Shown here in pieces: positions 17,478 through 25,200 of a stretch of DNA of 26,977 nucleotides. The position numbers and the translations under genes are program-made. How positions within the stretch are numbered: position 1 is the first letter of the stretch; every line of letters starts with the position of its first letter. The DNA is from Trichomonas tenax. Taxonomy: Eukaryota; Parabasalia; Trichomonadida; Trichomonadidae. The notes beneath the pieces are model-generated. The model had not been told where the DNA came from, ran no database searches, and saw nothing but the letters and a program-made list of their open reading frames with translations. The DNA lies in NCBI GenBank assembly GCA_023091735.1, contig JALKBU010000715.1, forward strand, positions 1-26,977, written 5' to 3'.

Positions 17478-20400
17478 TTATTTGATATAAACAGGAAGTG
17501 TTGAAGAATATACTTGAATTCTTCTGATAAACATAAAAGCAATGATTGATGGTCTTATAGAATCGCATTCATTGATCTTTCCTTCTAAGATCTCTTTAGC
17601 GAATGGTTTCTTCTTCAGCATTGCTTTCTCCGCTCTCAGGAGCTCCAACTTGCGTGCAACAGTCTTGTTTGCATTTCCAGCGAGTACCATCTCTTCTATA
17701 GCCATTCTATAGTTGTCTGAGATAGCTCCATCGTTTGTCATCGAGTATAGATCTTTAGCCCAGTTTTCCCACTCTGCAGCGAGATCCTTCTTCTCGAAGA
17801 GCTTGTTAATGATCTGGTTGGCCGAAGTAAGCTCGGAGTTGAGGTCCTCAATTTCAGATATAAGAGATTCCTTGTCTTCGAGGAGTTCGGCGTTTTCATC
17901 TTTGAGTGATTTCACTGATTCCCAGACTGGCTCTCCCTTCTTTGTGCCTAATAATGCGCGTGCCCGTGCATTGTCGTGTGCTACCTTTGAGAGCTCGTCA
18001 GCGCTGATTGAGTGCAAGTTCTCTTCGAGAATGTTGACGATATCCCAAAGATCGATTGTACCGCCTGTGAGAGATATCATGAAATTGGACTCAATCAACT
18101 GTATCAAGCGCTTGCAGCAGCAGACGTTGAAGTCCTTCATGCTGATGTTCTCCTTTGCGACTTCCGCCTGTAAAGCAACAAGTTTAGAGTTAAATTCATC
18201 TTTCGCTGTCTTCCTTGTTAACTCGATTGTCTTTTCAAGCTCTTCGATTTTAACGCAGAGAGTTCTCTCTGAGGCTTTGAGTTGGGCAATTTGTTTCTGA
18301 TAGTCCTTCTTCTTTGCGAGGAAGTGGTCTCTGATAGCTTCTGCGTTAGCGTGCTTCTTTTCAGCAACTTTGATTTTGTTGTTCATTTCGGTGATTTCAA
18401 CATTGATTCTGTTATCAAGGTTTTCATTTCTTGCTCTGATGTCATTGAGAATCTGTCCATTAAGCTTCTTTAAGCTCTGGTTCTCCTGCTTTGTCTGTTT
18501 CATCTGTTTAGAAATTTCATCATTTTCTTGTTCCAACTTCGCAATCTTTTGCTTAAGTTTGTCGTTATCCTTCTGCACTATCATCTTTTCAGTCAATGTT
18601 TCGGCAACCTGCTGATTAAGATGTGCGTTATCATCTTCCAAGTCTTCGCGAATCTTTTCAAGGATTTTGAGTTTTGCAGAAATGTCCTGAAGCTCTTCGA
18701 TCTTTCTTGTTTGTGCCTGAAGAAGTTCTTTGTTCGTTGTTGCTGCTTGGAAGTTCTCGGCTGACTTTTTAGCGGATTCTTCTGCCTTATTTGCTAATCT
18801 CTCATTCTCAGATGTGAGATTTGCGTTCTGCATCTGCAATTCGTCAAGGCGGCGCTTGAGTGTTGAGATCTGTGCGAAATATTTCTTGGATTTCTCTGCC
18901 TTATCTTCAACAGTCTGCTTTTCGATGGCATTGACATCATTCTTGATTGTCTGAAGTTCCTTGTAAGAAGTGATTCTCAACTCTTCAGCTTCTTTGTACA
19001 TTTGGATCAGTTCCTTAATCATTTCGTAGAATGTTGAGTTTTGTTTTTGGGTGACTTCCTTGAGTTCCATTGTTAACTGTTCCTGCTGTGAAGCCTCAGA
19101 CTTGAGCAAGTTCATTAATTCAGTCTTCTCATTCTTTGACCTCTCAAGACTCTGACGAAGTGGTTCTAGAGATGCAACTCTCTGCGCAAGCTTCTTGTTT
19201 ACGAGGGCAGCGCCGCTGAAGAGAGCAAACAACTCGCGAATTGGTGATTCATTCACTTTATCACCTGCAATGTTGAGGAACGCTCTGAACTGATCATCAG
19301 ACTCCTTTGTGTCAAACACGCTTGGTTCTTTGACATATGGATCACGTGGATACTGATCGATGAAGTCTTGCATCTTCTTGACTTGTGTTTGGATCTCGCG
19401 CACGAAATCTTTGTCTGCTAACAAAGGTTTGATTTCGCTTGATCCCTTCATATCTTTGATGAATCTGAGTGCGCTCTCCAACTGAGAAAGGACTTGTGGC
19501 ATCTTTGCATCAGAGATGTTGTCATACTGCCTTGTCTCGATCTCGTCCATCTCTTGGAGTGTGAATTCGAACAACTCGGTGATCTGTTTCTCTGCAGGAA
19601 GATCTTGGATAAGTGTGATTTTGTTTGATATTGATTTAGGAAGAATTTCAAGGATATTGTTGCGAATGTTCTGAATTGCGATGTCTGAGTTCTTTTCAAT
19701 GATTTCAATATCATTATTTGCAAGATTTAAGTCTGATTCGATCTGATCACGCTCATGAATCGCTTCTTCGAGCTCATCTTCAGCAATTTCGACGTTCTGT
19801 TCAAGAGCCTGTGCAAGTTCAAGTAATGATGCTCTCTGATCGGAAAGAGCTTCAATTTCTTGTCTTTGTTTCGCAACGAGTTCTTCAAACTGGGATAAAA
19901 CTGTTCCGTTCATAATAACACTGTATGTGGATGATTCAGAAGAGATCGTCGATGAAGAAATCAAGTTTTCTCTGTTTGCTTGGATTTCGAACTGAAGTTC
20001 TTTGATTCTCGTCTCAAGTGAAGCGATTTCAGCATCTTTCTTCTCAACTAAAATGATTGCTGGCGGTGGTTTCTTCGCAGCAACTTTCTTTTTAAGTGCT
20101 AATTTCTTCTTTCCTGTTTTTGATGATTTGGACTTCTTCGTACAGGATTTCTTCTGTGCCTGGATTTTACTCTTCAGTGAATTGTTCTCTTCAACGATTT
20201 GCGCAAGTTTTTTCTTGATTGAAATTAAATTATTCTGCAAGTCCTTTTTGCTGTCAGAAAGGTTCTTTATTTCGGCACTGAGAGTGTCAATTTTGCTTTG
20301 GCTCTCTGTCAATTTGCCTTGTAACTCCTGAATCGTTGAATTGTTATTTCCTTTGTCATTTTGCATCAGCTGCGCACGTGCAAGAGCGAGCTGCTCTGTG

Positions 20401-20804
20401 AGGCATTTAACTCTATCGTTATCACTCGAATCGCGTGATTCGCCTATATTTGTTATTAAACGTAAAGCGTCATCGATTGTCTTCACTTGGGACTTCGTGA
20501 CGATAGAAACAGTGTAGAGAACAGCTTTTAATGATTGCTCAAGTGCATCAATAGTTTCTTCAGCTTCATGGAAATCTTGTTGATATTGCTTCAATTGCTT
20601 TTGTACTTCGCAGAACTCGAGGTAGCTAACGAATTTAGGAATCTGCTGATTCTCAATTGCTTTTTGAATCGACTGATCTCTATTGAAATTCACCTTTTTG
20701 ATATCTGGAGAAACTCCATTTGCACTCGAGGCGCTATTTTCATAGTCATATGATGAATATCCACTGGACGTATAGTCCTGGGATACTTCTTCGTTGCTCT
20801 GCAT
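17478..20804 (-). CDS. Large coiled-coil protein (1108 aa), probable cytoskeletal or scaffold component
   Basis: The start at 20804 (MQSNEEVSQDY) is followed by a Ser/Tyr-rich 35-residue disordered head. Heptad-patterned coiled coil occupies most of residues 60-1050. It is interrupted by a very basic Lys/Ser patch at about 217-247 (KKKLALKKKVAAKKPPP within it) that could bind nucleic acid, membrane or tubulin, and by a more globular interval around 470-540 containing QYPRDPYVKEPSVFD. Another non-coil segment near 915-960 has a CCCKRLIQLIE stretch. The C-terminus ends in hydrophobic/aromatic residues (FMFIRRIQVYSSTLPVYIK). Trichomonad genomes contain many such proteins, often misnamed after viral inclusion proteins because of coiled-coil similarity. 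No motor, kinase or other enzymatic motif is seen. A TTTACATGACA motif lies about 52 nt upstream of its ATG. Confidence 0.82.
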   Translation of the reverse strand: MQSNEEVSQDYTSSGYSSYDYENSASSANGVSPDIKKVNFNRDQSIQKAIENQQIPKFVSYLEFCEVQKQLKQYQQDFHEAEETIDALEQSLKAVLYTVSIVTKSQVKTIDDALRLITNIGESRDSSDNDRVKCLTEQLALARAQLMQNDKGNNNSTIQELQGKLTESQSKIDTLSAEIKNLSDSKKDLQNNLISIKKKLAQIVEENNSLKSKIQAQKKSCTKKSKSSKTGKKKLALKKKVAAKKPPPAIILVEKKDAEIASLETRIKELQFEIQANRENLISSSTISSESSTYSVIMNGTVLSQFEELVAKQRQEIEALSDQRASLLELAQALEQNVEIAEDELEEAIHERDQIESDLNLANNDIEIIEKNSDIAIQNIRNNILEILPKSISNKITLIQDLPAEKQITELFEFTLQEMDEIETRQYDNISDAKMPQVLSQLESALRFIKDMKGSSEIKPLLADKDFVREIQTQVKKMQDFIDQYPRDPYVKEPSVFDTKESDDQFRAFLNIAGDKVNESPIRELFALFSGAALVNKKLAQRVASLEPLRQSLERSKNEKTELMNLLKSEASQQEQLTMELKEVTQKQNSTFYEMIKELIQMYKEAEELRITSYKELQTIKNDVNAIEKQTVEDKAEKSKKYFAQISTLKRRLDELQMQNANLTSENERLANKAEESAKKSAENFQAATTNKELLQAQTRKIEELQDISAKLKILEKIREDLEDDNAHLNQQVAETLTEKMIVQKDNDKLKQKIAKLEQENDEISKQMKQTKQENQSLKKLNGQILNDIRARNENLDNRINVEITEMNNKIKVAEKKHANAEAIRDHFLAKKKDYQKQIAQLKASERTLCVKIEELEKTIELTRKTAKDEFNSKLVALQAEVAKENISMKDFNVCCCKRLIQLIESNFMISLTGGTIDLWDIVNILEENLHSISADELSKVAHDNARARALLGTKKGEPVWESVKSLKDENAELLEDKESLISEIEDLNSELTSANQIINKLFEKKDLAAEWENWAKDLYSMTNDGAISDNYRMAIEEMVLAGNANKTVARKLELLRAEKAMLKKKPFAKEILEGKINECDSIRPSIIAFMFIRRIQVYSSTLPVYIK

Positions 20805-20854
20805 TGTTTTTGAAAATTTCTTTCCGTTTAAAAATTAAAAACATTGCTATAAAT

Positions 20855-20867
20855 TTGTCATGTAAAT
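20855..20867. promoter_or_regulatory. TTTACATGACA-type motif between a coiled-coil gene and a small plus-strand ORF
   Basis: TTGTCATGTAAAT is the reverse complement of ATTTACATGACAA, the same one-mismatch variant found twice upstream of Rtf2/poly(A) polymerase. It lies 51-63 nt upstream of the minus-strand ATG at 20804 and about 25 nt upstream of a plus-strand ATG at 20892. Confidence 0.45.
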
Positions 20868-20891
20868 TTCTTTACATTGCACTTTTTAGGA

Positions 20892-21191
20892 ATGAACAAA
20901 TGTTATATACAAATGCATAGTACACAAGCACATGAACTTATGCTAGCAATTTCACGGAATAATAAAAAATATTTTTGTCTAAGATTACTTATCATTTGCA
21001 TTTTAAGGCAGATTCACATTGGCTTTGATTATTTTGTAGCTGTTATTGAAGATATGAATGTTGAATCAAATTTGAAAAATTATATTTTTGTTCGAAACAT
21101 CTACACATTATCCGCTAAATTAAGTCATAACACTTCAGTAAAATGGTACCTTAAAAACGGAAAGAAAGATATTTTTGTGTTATGTAATTAA
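20892..21191 (+). CDS. Possible small gene, unknown (99 aa)
   Basis: An ATG at 20892 opens 99 codons to a TAA at 21189-21191, filling almost the whole gap between a promoter-like motif and the convergent UBX-like gene, with which it shares 4 bp. The product would be Ile/Leu/Tyr-rich with a hydrophobic stretch (FCLRLLIICILRQIHIGFDY) and a more typical coding end (SVKWYLKNGKKDIF). Composition is more AT-rich than the certain genes, and I recognise no domain. It could equally be a chance open frame or the remnant of a larger gene. Confidence 0.33.
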   Translation: MNKCYIQMHSTQAHELMLAISRNNKKYFCLRLLIICILRQIHIGFDYFVAVIEDMNVESNLKNYIFVRNIYTLSAKLSHNTSVKWYLKNGKKDIFVLCN

Positions 21192-21904
21192 TATCTGATT
21201 GAGAACGCAGTTTTTGTTCGGATATGTTGTTCCGCAAGTGTTTTGTTTCGGTCTAAAACTGTGCCTAAAGGATCAATAATTTGATATTGATCTTCATTTA
21301 GTGAGTTTGTTGTTGGTTTCATCTGATTGAACACTGCTTTGTAAACATATTCTCCTTTGACATCCGCTGGAAATGTGAGTCTGAGTTTGCCGTGATTTGT
21401 CATCACAGCCATTATTATTATCTGATTCTGACTTTGTGTTGGAAGCTGAGAATTGCCTTCATCGATCACAGGCTGCATTTCTTGAGGTGTTGGCATATCC
21501 TCTACCTGTGTTGTCTGTGGATTTGCGTGTTCTTCTTCTTCATTAACCGCTTCTTCCTCTTCTTCTTGTCTGCGAAGTGCTTCCTGTTCAGCGATGTAGT
21601 AGAAACGGTCTTGTTCGTTTCTTATGTCTGTTGATGTTTCAAATGGATTTTGAGATGTTTTCTTTTTGGGAGAAGCGACTTTTAATGTCTTTTGGATGTC
21701 GTATTTAAGCAGTTCTTCAATTTTCTTCTGCGTAGTGTCGATTGAATACAACAATCTGTTGATCTTCACATCAACCGGAGATAAAACTTGCTGATCGCTT
21801 GTATTTGGCATTGCAATTTGATTCAACGCTGAGTCCATTGATTCCTGGATCGCATTTCTCATCGCTTCTTCCTCGTTATAAAGCTGCCCATTCAGATACA
21901 TCAT
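21188..21904 (-). CDS. UIM plus C-terminal UBX/ubiquitin-like domain protein
   Basis: 238 residues. Near the N-terminus, EEEAMRNAIQESM (11-23) fits a ubiquitin-interacting motif: acidic run, hydrophobic residue, Ala18 and Ser22. A charged, probably helical middle follows (SPKKKTSQNPFE, then ALRRQEEEEEAVNEEEE) with a Pro/Gln-rich linker. The last 77 residues (about 162-238) look like a ubiquitin-fold UBX domain: a first strand pair around LRLTFPADVKGEYVYKAVF, then YQIIDPLGTVLDRNKTLAEQ and a final strand AFSIRY. UBX domains usually bind p97/Cdc48, so a ubiquitin-binding p97 adaptor is the likely role, but the canonical FPR loop that contacts p97 is not evident here (FPADVKG lies in the wrong strand). 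It might therefore be a diverged UBX or another ubiquitin-like domain. A good Inr lies 7 nt upstream. Confidence 0.65.
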   Translation of the reverse strand: MMYLNGQLYNEEEAMRNAIQESMDSALNQIAMPNTSDQQVLSPVDVKINRLLYSIDTTQKKIEELLKYDIQKTLKVASPKKKTSQNPFETSTDIRNEQDRFYYIAEQEALRRQEEEEEAVNEEEEHANPQTTQVEDMPTPQEMQPVIDEGNSQLPTQSQNQIIIMAVMTNHGKLRLTFPADVKGEYVYKAVFNQMKPTTNSLNEDQYQIIDPLGTVLDRNKTLAEQHIRTKTAFSIRY

Positions 21905-21906
21905 TC

Positions 21907-21913
21907 AAAATGA
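21907..21913 (-). promoter_or_regulatory. Trichomonad-type Inr (TCATTTT)
   Basis: On the minus strand, TCATTTT ends 3 nt upstream of the ATG at 21904. It fits the T. vaginalis initiator TCA(+1)-Py-(T/A) and its usual short 5' UTR (here 7 nt from the predicted +1 A). It is the clearest Inr in the window. Confidence 0.55.
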
Positions 21914-22148
21914 TTTTAAATTCACAGAAATCACTCTTATTCACTTCTTGTTTTCGATTTTCTAAGTTTGTGATTTTGGTTTGAAAAATAACCTTTGATT
22001 ACGATATGCATTCTGTTATTGTAAACTAAATATTTGACAAGCAAACCACAAGTAAACCGAATGCGGTATGGTGGGACACCATACATTTAGTCGCCATACT
22101 CATCCCTCAATTGCTCATTCATTTGCACCTTTATATATTAAGTATTAA
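21914..22148. other. Upstream part of the 1.8-kb gap, no gene seen
   Basis: AT-rich. TATTTGACAAGCAAAC at about 22031-22046 is a weak relative of the recurrent promoter motif, but it is more than 120 nt from the nearest start codon. No other structure was noticed. Confidence 0.35.
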
Positions 22149-22298
22149 TGATGATAAAATGTGAATGATTGATTATTTTCATGTTCACGTCAGCGCCATG
22201 CTTAACCAGATATTGAACAATTTCGAGAGACTTCACTTCAACTGCAATTGATAACGGGGTCTTATATCATAGTGATGATAAAATGTGAATGATTGATT
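22149..22298. repeat. 26-nt perfect direct repeat (22149-22174 and 22273-22298)
   Basis: Both copies begin TGATGATAAAATGTGAAT and continue ATTGATT; they are spaced 124 nt apart start to start. They bracket the ankyrin-repeat fossil. The length is well beyond chance for this region and indicates a local duplication, a recombination scar or the remnant of a coding tandem array. Confidence 0.85.
22183..22260 (-). pseudogene. Isolated ankyrin-repeat fossil
   Basis: Read on the minus strand from 22260, 26 codons give TPLSIAVEVKSLEIVQYLVK then HGADVN. This is a near-consensus ankyrin repeat: the TPL turn, a helix with A and V, the EIVQYLVKHGAD second helix and the N in the loop. No start codon, neighbouring repeats or long reading frame accompany it; the frame runs on into the 26-nt repeat and stops at about 22138-22140. 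It is best read as a fragment of one of the large ankyrin families typical of trichomonads. Confidence 0.75.
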
Positions 22299-22321
22299 TC
22301 ATATCATAAATTCAAAGAGAA

Positions 22322-22345
22322 TGTTATATGTTCGAACATATAACA
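22322..22345. repeat. 24-nt perfect palindrome
   Basis: The half-site TGTTATATGTTC is followed immediately by its exact reverse complement, centred on TTCGAA. It could extrude as a cruciform or bind a dimeric protein; no gene start is near it. Its right half begins a motif that recurs at 22482. Confidence 0.85.
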
Positions 22346-22513
22346 AAAAATGGAGGAAAATCATGATCTGAAGATTATATTAAAGTGAAAATAGAGATAG
22401 TACATGATGCATTCGAAGAAAATGTAGTTTATTAATCTTGCTATGCACATTAATAATAAAAATAATTTGAATTCGAACATATGAAAGAAAAATGGAGGAA
22501 TCCAGCAATGAAT
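22331..22513. repeat. Diverged direct repeat around TTCGAACATAT and AAAAATGGAGGAA
   Basis: Copy 1 at 22331-22362 and copy 2 at 22482-22513 share TTCGAACATAT, then about 5 variable bases (one indel), then AAAAATGGAGGAA. Spacing is 151 nt. This suggests a decayed tandem unit of about 150 bp in the same region as the 124-bp unit upstream. Confidence 0.6.
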
Positions 22514-22890
22514 GATATCCATAGATACGAATGGAGTATTCTAGCACGGCTCTTAAACAACACCTCGCAAAATCAATATCAGATATTTTTATTTCATAAC
22601 ATAATTTTTCTTACGTGTTATATTATATAAACCAATTATATATAGTATAATGGAAATTATGAAATTCGACCATCCTTGTTTCTTTGCCTTATCAACCTCT
22701 TAACTATTAAAATATATTCTATACCAGCATGCCATTATATATCAATGAACGTAAGCTGTTGGAGTGTAGCCTTAATATATGCGCAATGATTAACAAAATT
22801 TATTATCCAAGATCAAAGGCTGCTTCATAAGTTCCACTTCTGATTTGACTCAATAAATTTATTTAGGTAGGGTTACTCCCCCTAAATTAA
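22514..22890. other. Intergenic, no gene seen
   Basis: AT-rich sequence with no recognisable coding trace, RNA gene or regulatory motif. Confidence 0.4.
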
Positions 22891-23106
22891 TCTTGCGGTA
22901 AACCACATGAGGGTTATTGGTTTGAATTGTCATGGAAGTCGACATACATACTTCATCGCCATTATCAGGCTGGACGTTCTGAAGCGAGATCCTCTTCTCT
23001 GATGGCTAAAATGTCAAAATCTAATCCATTTCGTATCAATTATGTTTGGATTAATGATCATGTGTCGCTTTCTGGTATATGCAGACGCTCTGAAGCGAGT
23101 TTATGA
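22891..23106 (+). pseudogene. Open, start-less 71-codon frame in a GC-richer patch, unknown
   Basis: This frame runs from a stop (TAA at 22888-22890) to a TGA at 23104-23106 without an early ATG. The translation contains two copies of RSEA (encoded by an 11-nt repeat TCTGAAGCGAG at about 22979 and 23090) and the segment NPFRINYVWINDHVSLSGIC. Local GC content is higher than the flanks, which is common for decayed coding sequence. I do not recognise a family. It may be a fragment of a repetitive gene or mobile element. Confidence 0.25.
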
Positions 23107-23705
23107 CAAAATAATGTCACTATTTGATTTTTGCATTAACAGCACAACTGCTTCCTATGGAAAATTAATTACGTAGACGTGATTTAGCAAGGAAATAGAA
23201 TATGATTTATATTCCATGAGGGCTAAAATTTAGAAGCATTTTTTGCCTGATGCTAACATATGAGAAAAGTTACGTTTTAACGGCTTTTAGATTATTGTAA
23301 AATTTATCTAAATATATGTTTATATCTTACTATATAGCAATATTTTGCAATTTTGAATGATTGGCAGAAAGTGATATGTTTATTTTTGAATGTAAAACTC
23401 AAAAACTTACCTGCAATGCTGTTCTAATAAATAATATGCACTTTAATTTTGAATGATTTCACATTATTAAAGGGCTTCAGAAAATCATCACACGGCCAAC
23501 TGAATGGTCTTACGACTATTGGAGACACTTTAGACCTGCTTTTTAACGTACTTTTTCTATCGTCGCATTGTGAAAATTCAAATTCAAATTCAAATTAAAA
23601 GCACAGGTCGACATTTTTTTCCTGAAATTCAAATTAAAAAATCAATATCTCCACATACAATATGTGATTTCTATATAAGATCAATTAAAAAGTGACATTT
23701 TTATA
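23107..23705. other. Upstream region of the TOM-receptor-like gene
   Basis: AT-rich. AAATTC is tandemly repeated three times at 23574-23591, and the block AAATTCAAATTAAAA occurs at 23586-23600 and again at 23625-23639. The exact TTTACATGTCA motif is absent; AAAAAGTGACATTTTT sits at 23688-23703, just before the ATG, and may be a different start-proximal element. Confidence 0.4.
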
Positions 23706-24806
23706 ATGGAAAGTGAATTAAAGATTCCATTGAACCAGATGAAGATTTTCATGTGGAAATTCACACAGAATAACAAAGTAATATCAATAAGGATCGATTG
23801 CAACGAAGAAAATTCGAAAGATTTCAATGTTTCTTTTGAGAATGATAATCAAATCATCAAATGCACACTTGCTGGTGCCAAATACCCAATCATTTCCGGT
23901 GTCCTTTACGGTAAAGTTGCTGAAACAGCTTCTTACATCGATAACGAGATTCTCTGTATCGAGTTGACGAAGGCTGAAGAGAAAGAGTGGCCATATATCG
24001 TCGAATCGCAAATTGACGCTGATACACAATTAGACTTCAACTCAATATTCCTTAAGTACTTGAATGGCCCAAGTAACGAAGAACTTAAACAACAAATTGA
24101 TCACTCGATCAAAGTTGGCTTTATTCCGGCCATTTTGTATTTCGCTAAGAAGGCAATAGATGAAGGAAACCTCAAACAAGCAGAAGAAATGCTCGATGAA
24201 TTAATTTTCGTCGATAATGTTGTTGAAGCAGCTTTGCTCTTAGGTGAAGCGTATATGTCAAAGGGAAACAACATGGCTATCCATATTCTTTCCACTGCAG
24301 CTAGAAAGGAGAGTGCAAAGGCTTGCAGATTACTCGGTGATATTTATTCACCAGTTACTGAATTTAAATATAACAAAGACGCTGATATGTCACTTCAATA
24401 CTACAGACAAGCAATCGAAATGAACGATCCTTACTCAATGGTTGGCGCAGCTATGTTAATTGATTCTGGCAAAGCACCTTCAACAAATATTTTAGATCCA
24501 GAAGAACTTTATGAACAAGCTAAGGCTATAGATCCAACAATTGTTATTCCAGAGAGACCAAACAAGAAGAAAGTTGAAGAGCCTGCTAAGGAAGAAGAAC
24601 CTGTTGAAGAACCAGTCAATGAAGAGCCTGCTAAGGAAGAAGAACCTGTTGTTGCTAAGGAAGAAGAACATGAACCGGTAGAAGTTGTTCCTCCACCAAA
24701 AAAGCAAGAAATCCCAACAAAGTACTTAATTGCTGGAGGTGTTGCTTGTGCTGCAGCTGTTACAGGTTTGCTATTTGGAGTTATCCGTCTTGCAAGAAGA
24801 AAATAA
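23706..24806 (+). CDS. Tail-anchored CS/Hsp20-like plus TPR/Sel1 protein, probable hydrogenosomal TOM receptor (Tom36/Tom46-like)
   Basis: 366 residues. The N-terminal 100 residues fit a CS/p23-Hsp20-like beta sandwich: MWKFTQNNKVISIRIDC, then ISGVLYGKV, EILCIELTKAEEKEW. Residues about 110-285 form helical hairpins of TPR/Sel1 type (AILYFAKKAIDEGNLKQAEE, ALLLGEAYMSKGNNMAIHIL, MSLQYYRQAIEMNDPYSMVG). An acidic Pro/Glu linker (about 288-330) follows. The C-terminal helix is at 340-360 (YLIAGGVACAAAVTGLLFGV) with only RLARRK beyond it, a tail anchor with a basic end typical of mitochondrial-type outer membranes. Hsp20-plus-TPR tail-anchored proteins Tom36 and Tom46 were described as preprotein receptors of the T. 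vaginalis hydrogenosomal TOM complex, and this gene has the same domain order and a similar size. An ER-anchored co-chaperone is the main alternative. Confidence 0.78.
   Translation: MESELKIPLNQMKIFMWKFTQNNKVISIRIDCNEENSKDFNVSFENDNQIIKCTLAGAKYPIISGVLYGKVAETASYIDNEILCIELTKAEEKEWPYIVESQIDADTQLDFNSIFLKYLNGPSNEELKQQIDHSIKVGFIPAILYFAKKAIDEGNLKQAEEMLDELIFVDNVVEAALLLGEAYMSKGNNMAIHILSTAARKESAKACRLLGDIYSPVTEFKYNKDADMSLQYYRQAIEMNDPYSMVGAAMLIDSGKAPSTNILDPEELYEQAKAIDPTIVIPERPNKKKVEEPAKEEEPVEEPVNEEPAKEEEPVVAKEEEHEPVEVVPPPKKQEIPTKYLIAGGVACAAAVTGLLFGVIRLARRK
24576..24651 (+). repeat. 45-nt tandem duplication in the acidic linker
   Basis: A 31-nt block beginning GAAGAGCCTGCTAAGGAAGA occurs identically at 24576-24606 and 24621-24651, so the linker carries EEPAKEEEPVEEP then EEPAKEEEPV. 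The exact nucleotide identity implies a recent duplication, and the linker length is likely to vary between strains or paralogues. Confidence 0.85.
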
Positions 24807-25080
24807 ATTAAAATATTCACCGATTATATTATTCAACTTGAGTTCCTTTTCCAACTAAACTCACTTTTTGATGTAAAAACGATCGACAATAATATATTTC
24901 ATTATTTTGATTTTTATATGTAAAATATTATTTTATCTAATGATTTATCCAAAGTGTTATTTAAACTGTGAAAAGCCTAAGTAGTATACAGATTGTGATT
25001 TTTCGGGGTAATCCAAAAATTTGGCTAATCCCTAAAAATCAGCAATCTGAGAATATCCAAAACTATAATTTCCCTAATAT
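24807..25080. other. 3' flank of the TOM-receptor-like gene, no gene seen
   Basis: The stop codon is TAA followed by AT (TAAAT), so it overlaps a TAAA tetranucleotide like the poly(A) signal proposed for T. vaginalis. The rest is AT-rich DNA with no coding trace. Confidence 0.35.
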
Positions 25081-25200
25081 AAAGGGGGGAACTTCGCCTT
25101 TTACTACCAATTGCCTTCGATCTCACACAGTAGGCCCCACACAGAATGGGGAACAAATAATATGCGAGCGGCAGTCATTTGTGTGAGCCAATCATCCAGA
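25081..25200. other. GC-richer island with a nested inverted repeat
   Basis: CTCACACA at 25122-25129 pairs perfectly with TGTGTGAG at 25180-25187, and inside it CCCCA (25135-25139) pairs with TGGGG (25147-25151), giving a possible 66-nt structured element. Flanking DNA is markedly more AT-rich. On the minus strand a short frame reads MTAARILFVPHSVWGLLCEI before a stop. It does not fit a tRNA (no T-loop consensus) or any snRNA I recognise. Confidence 0.35.

Noticed and set aside
17713..18300. 195-codon plus-strand frame opposite the large coiled-coil gene
   Set aside because: Ser/Phe/Leu-rich antisense shadow of Glu/Lys/Gln-rich coiled-coil codons, as are the other plus-strand frames between 17.7 and 20.8 kb.
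23574..23639. AAATTC tandem repeat as a regulatory array for the receptor gene
   Set aside because: Three units of a low-complexity hexamer in AT-rich DNA are not enough to claim a function; listed only as sequence content.
24509..24820. Minus-strand frame rich in GSS and TGS repeats
   Set aside because: Antisense shadow of the Glu/Pro linker of the receptor gene; the repetition comes from the 45-nt duplication.
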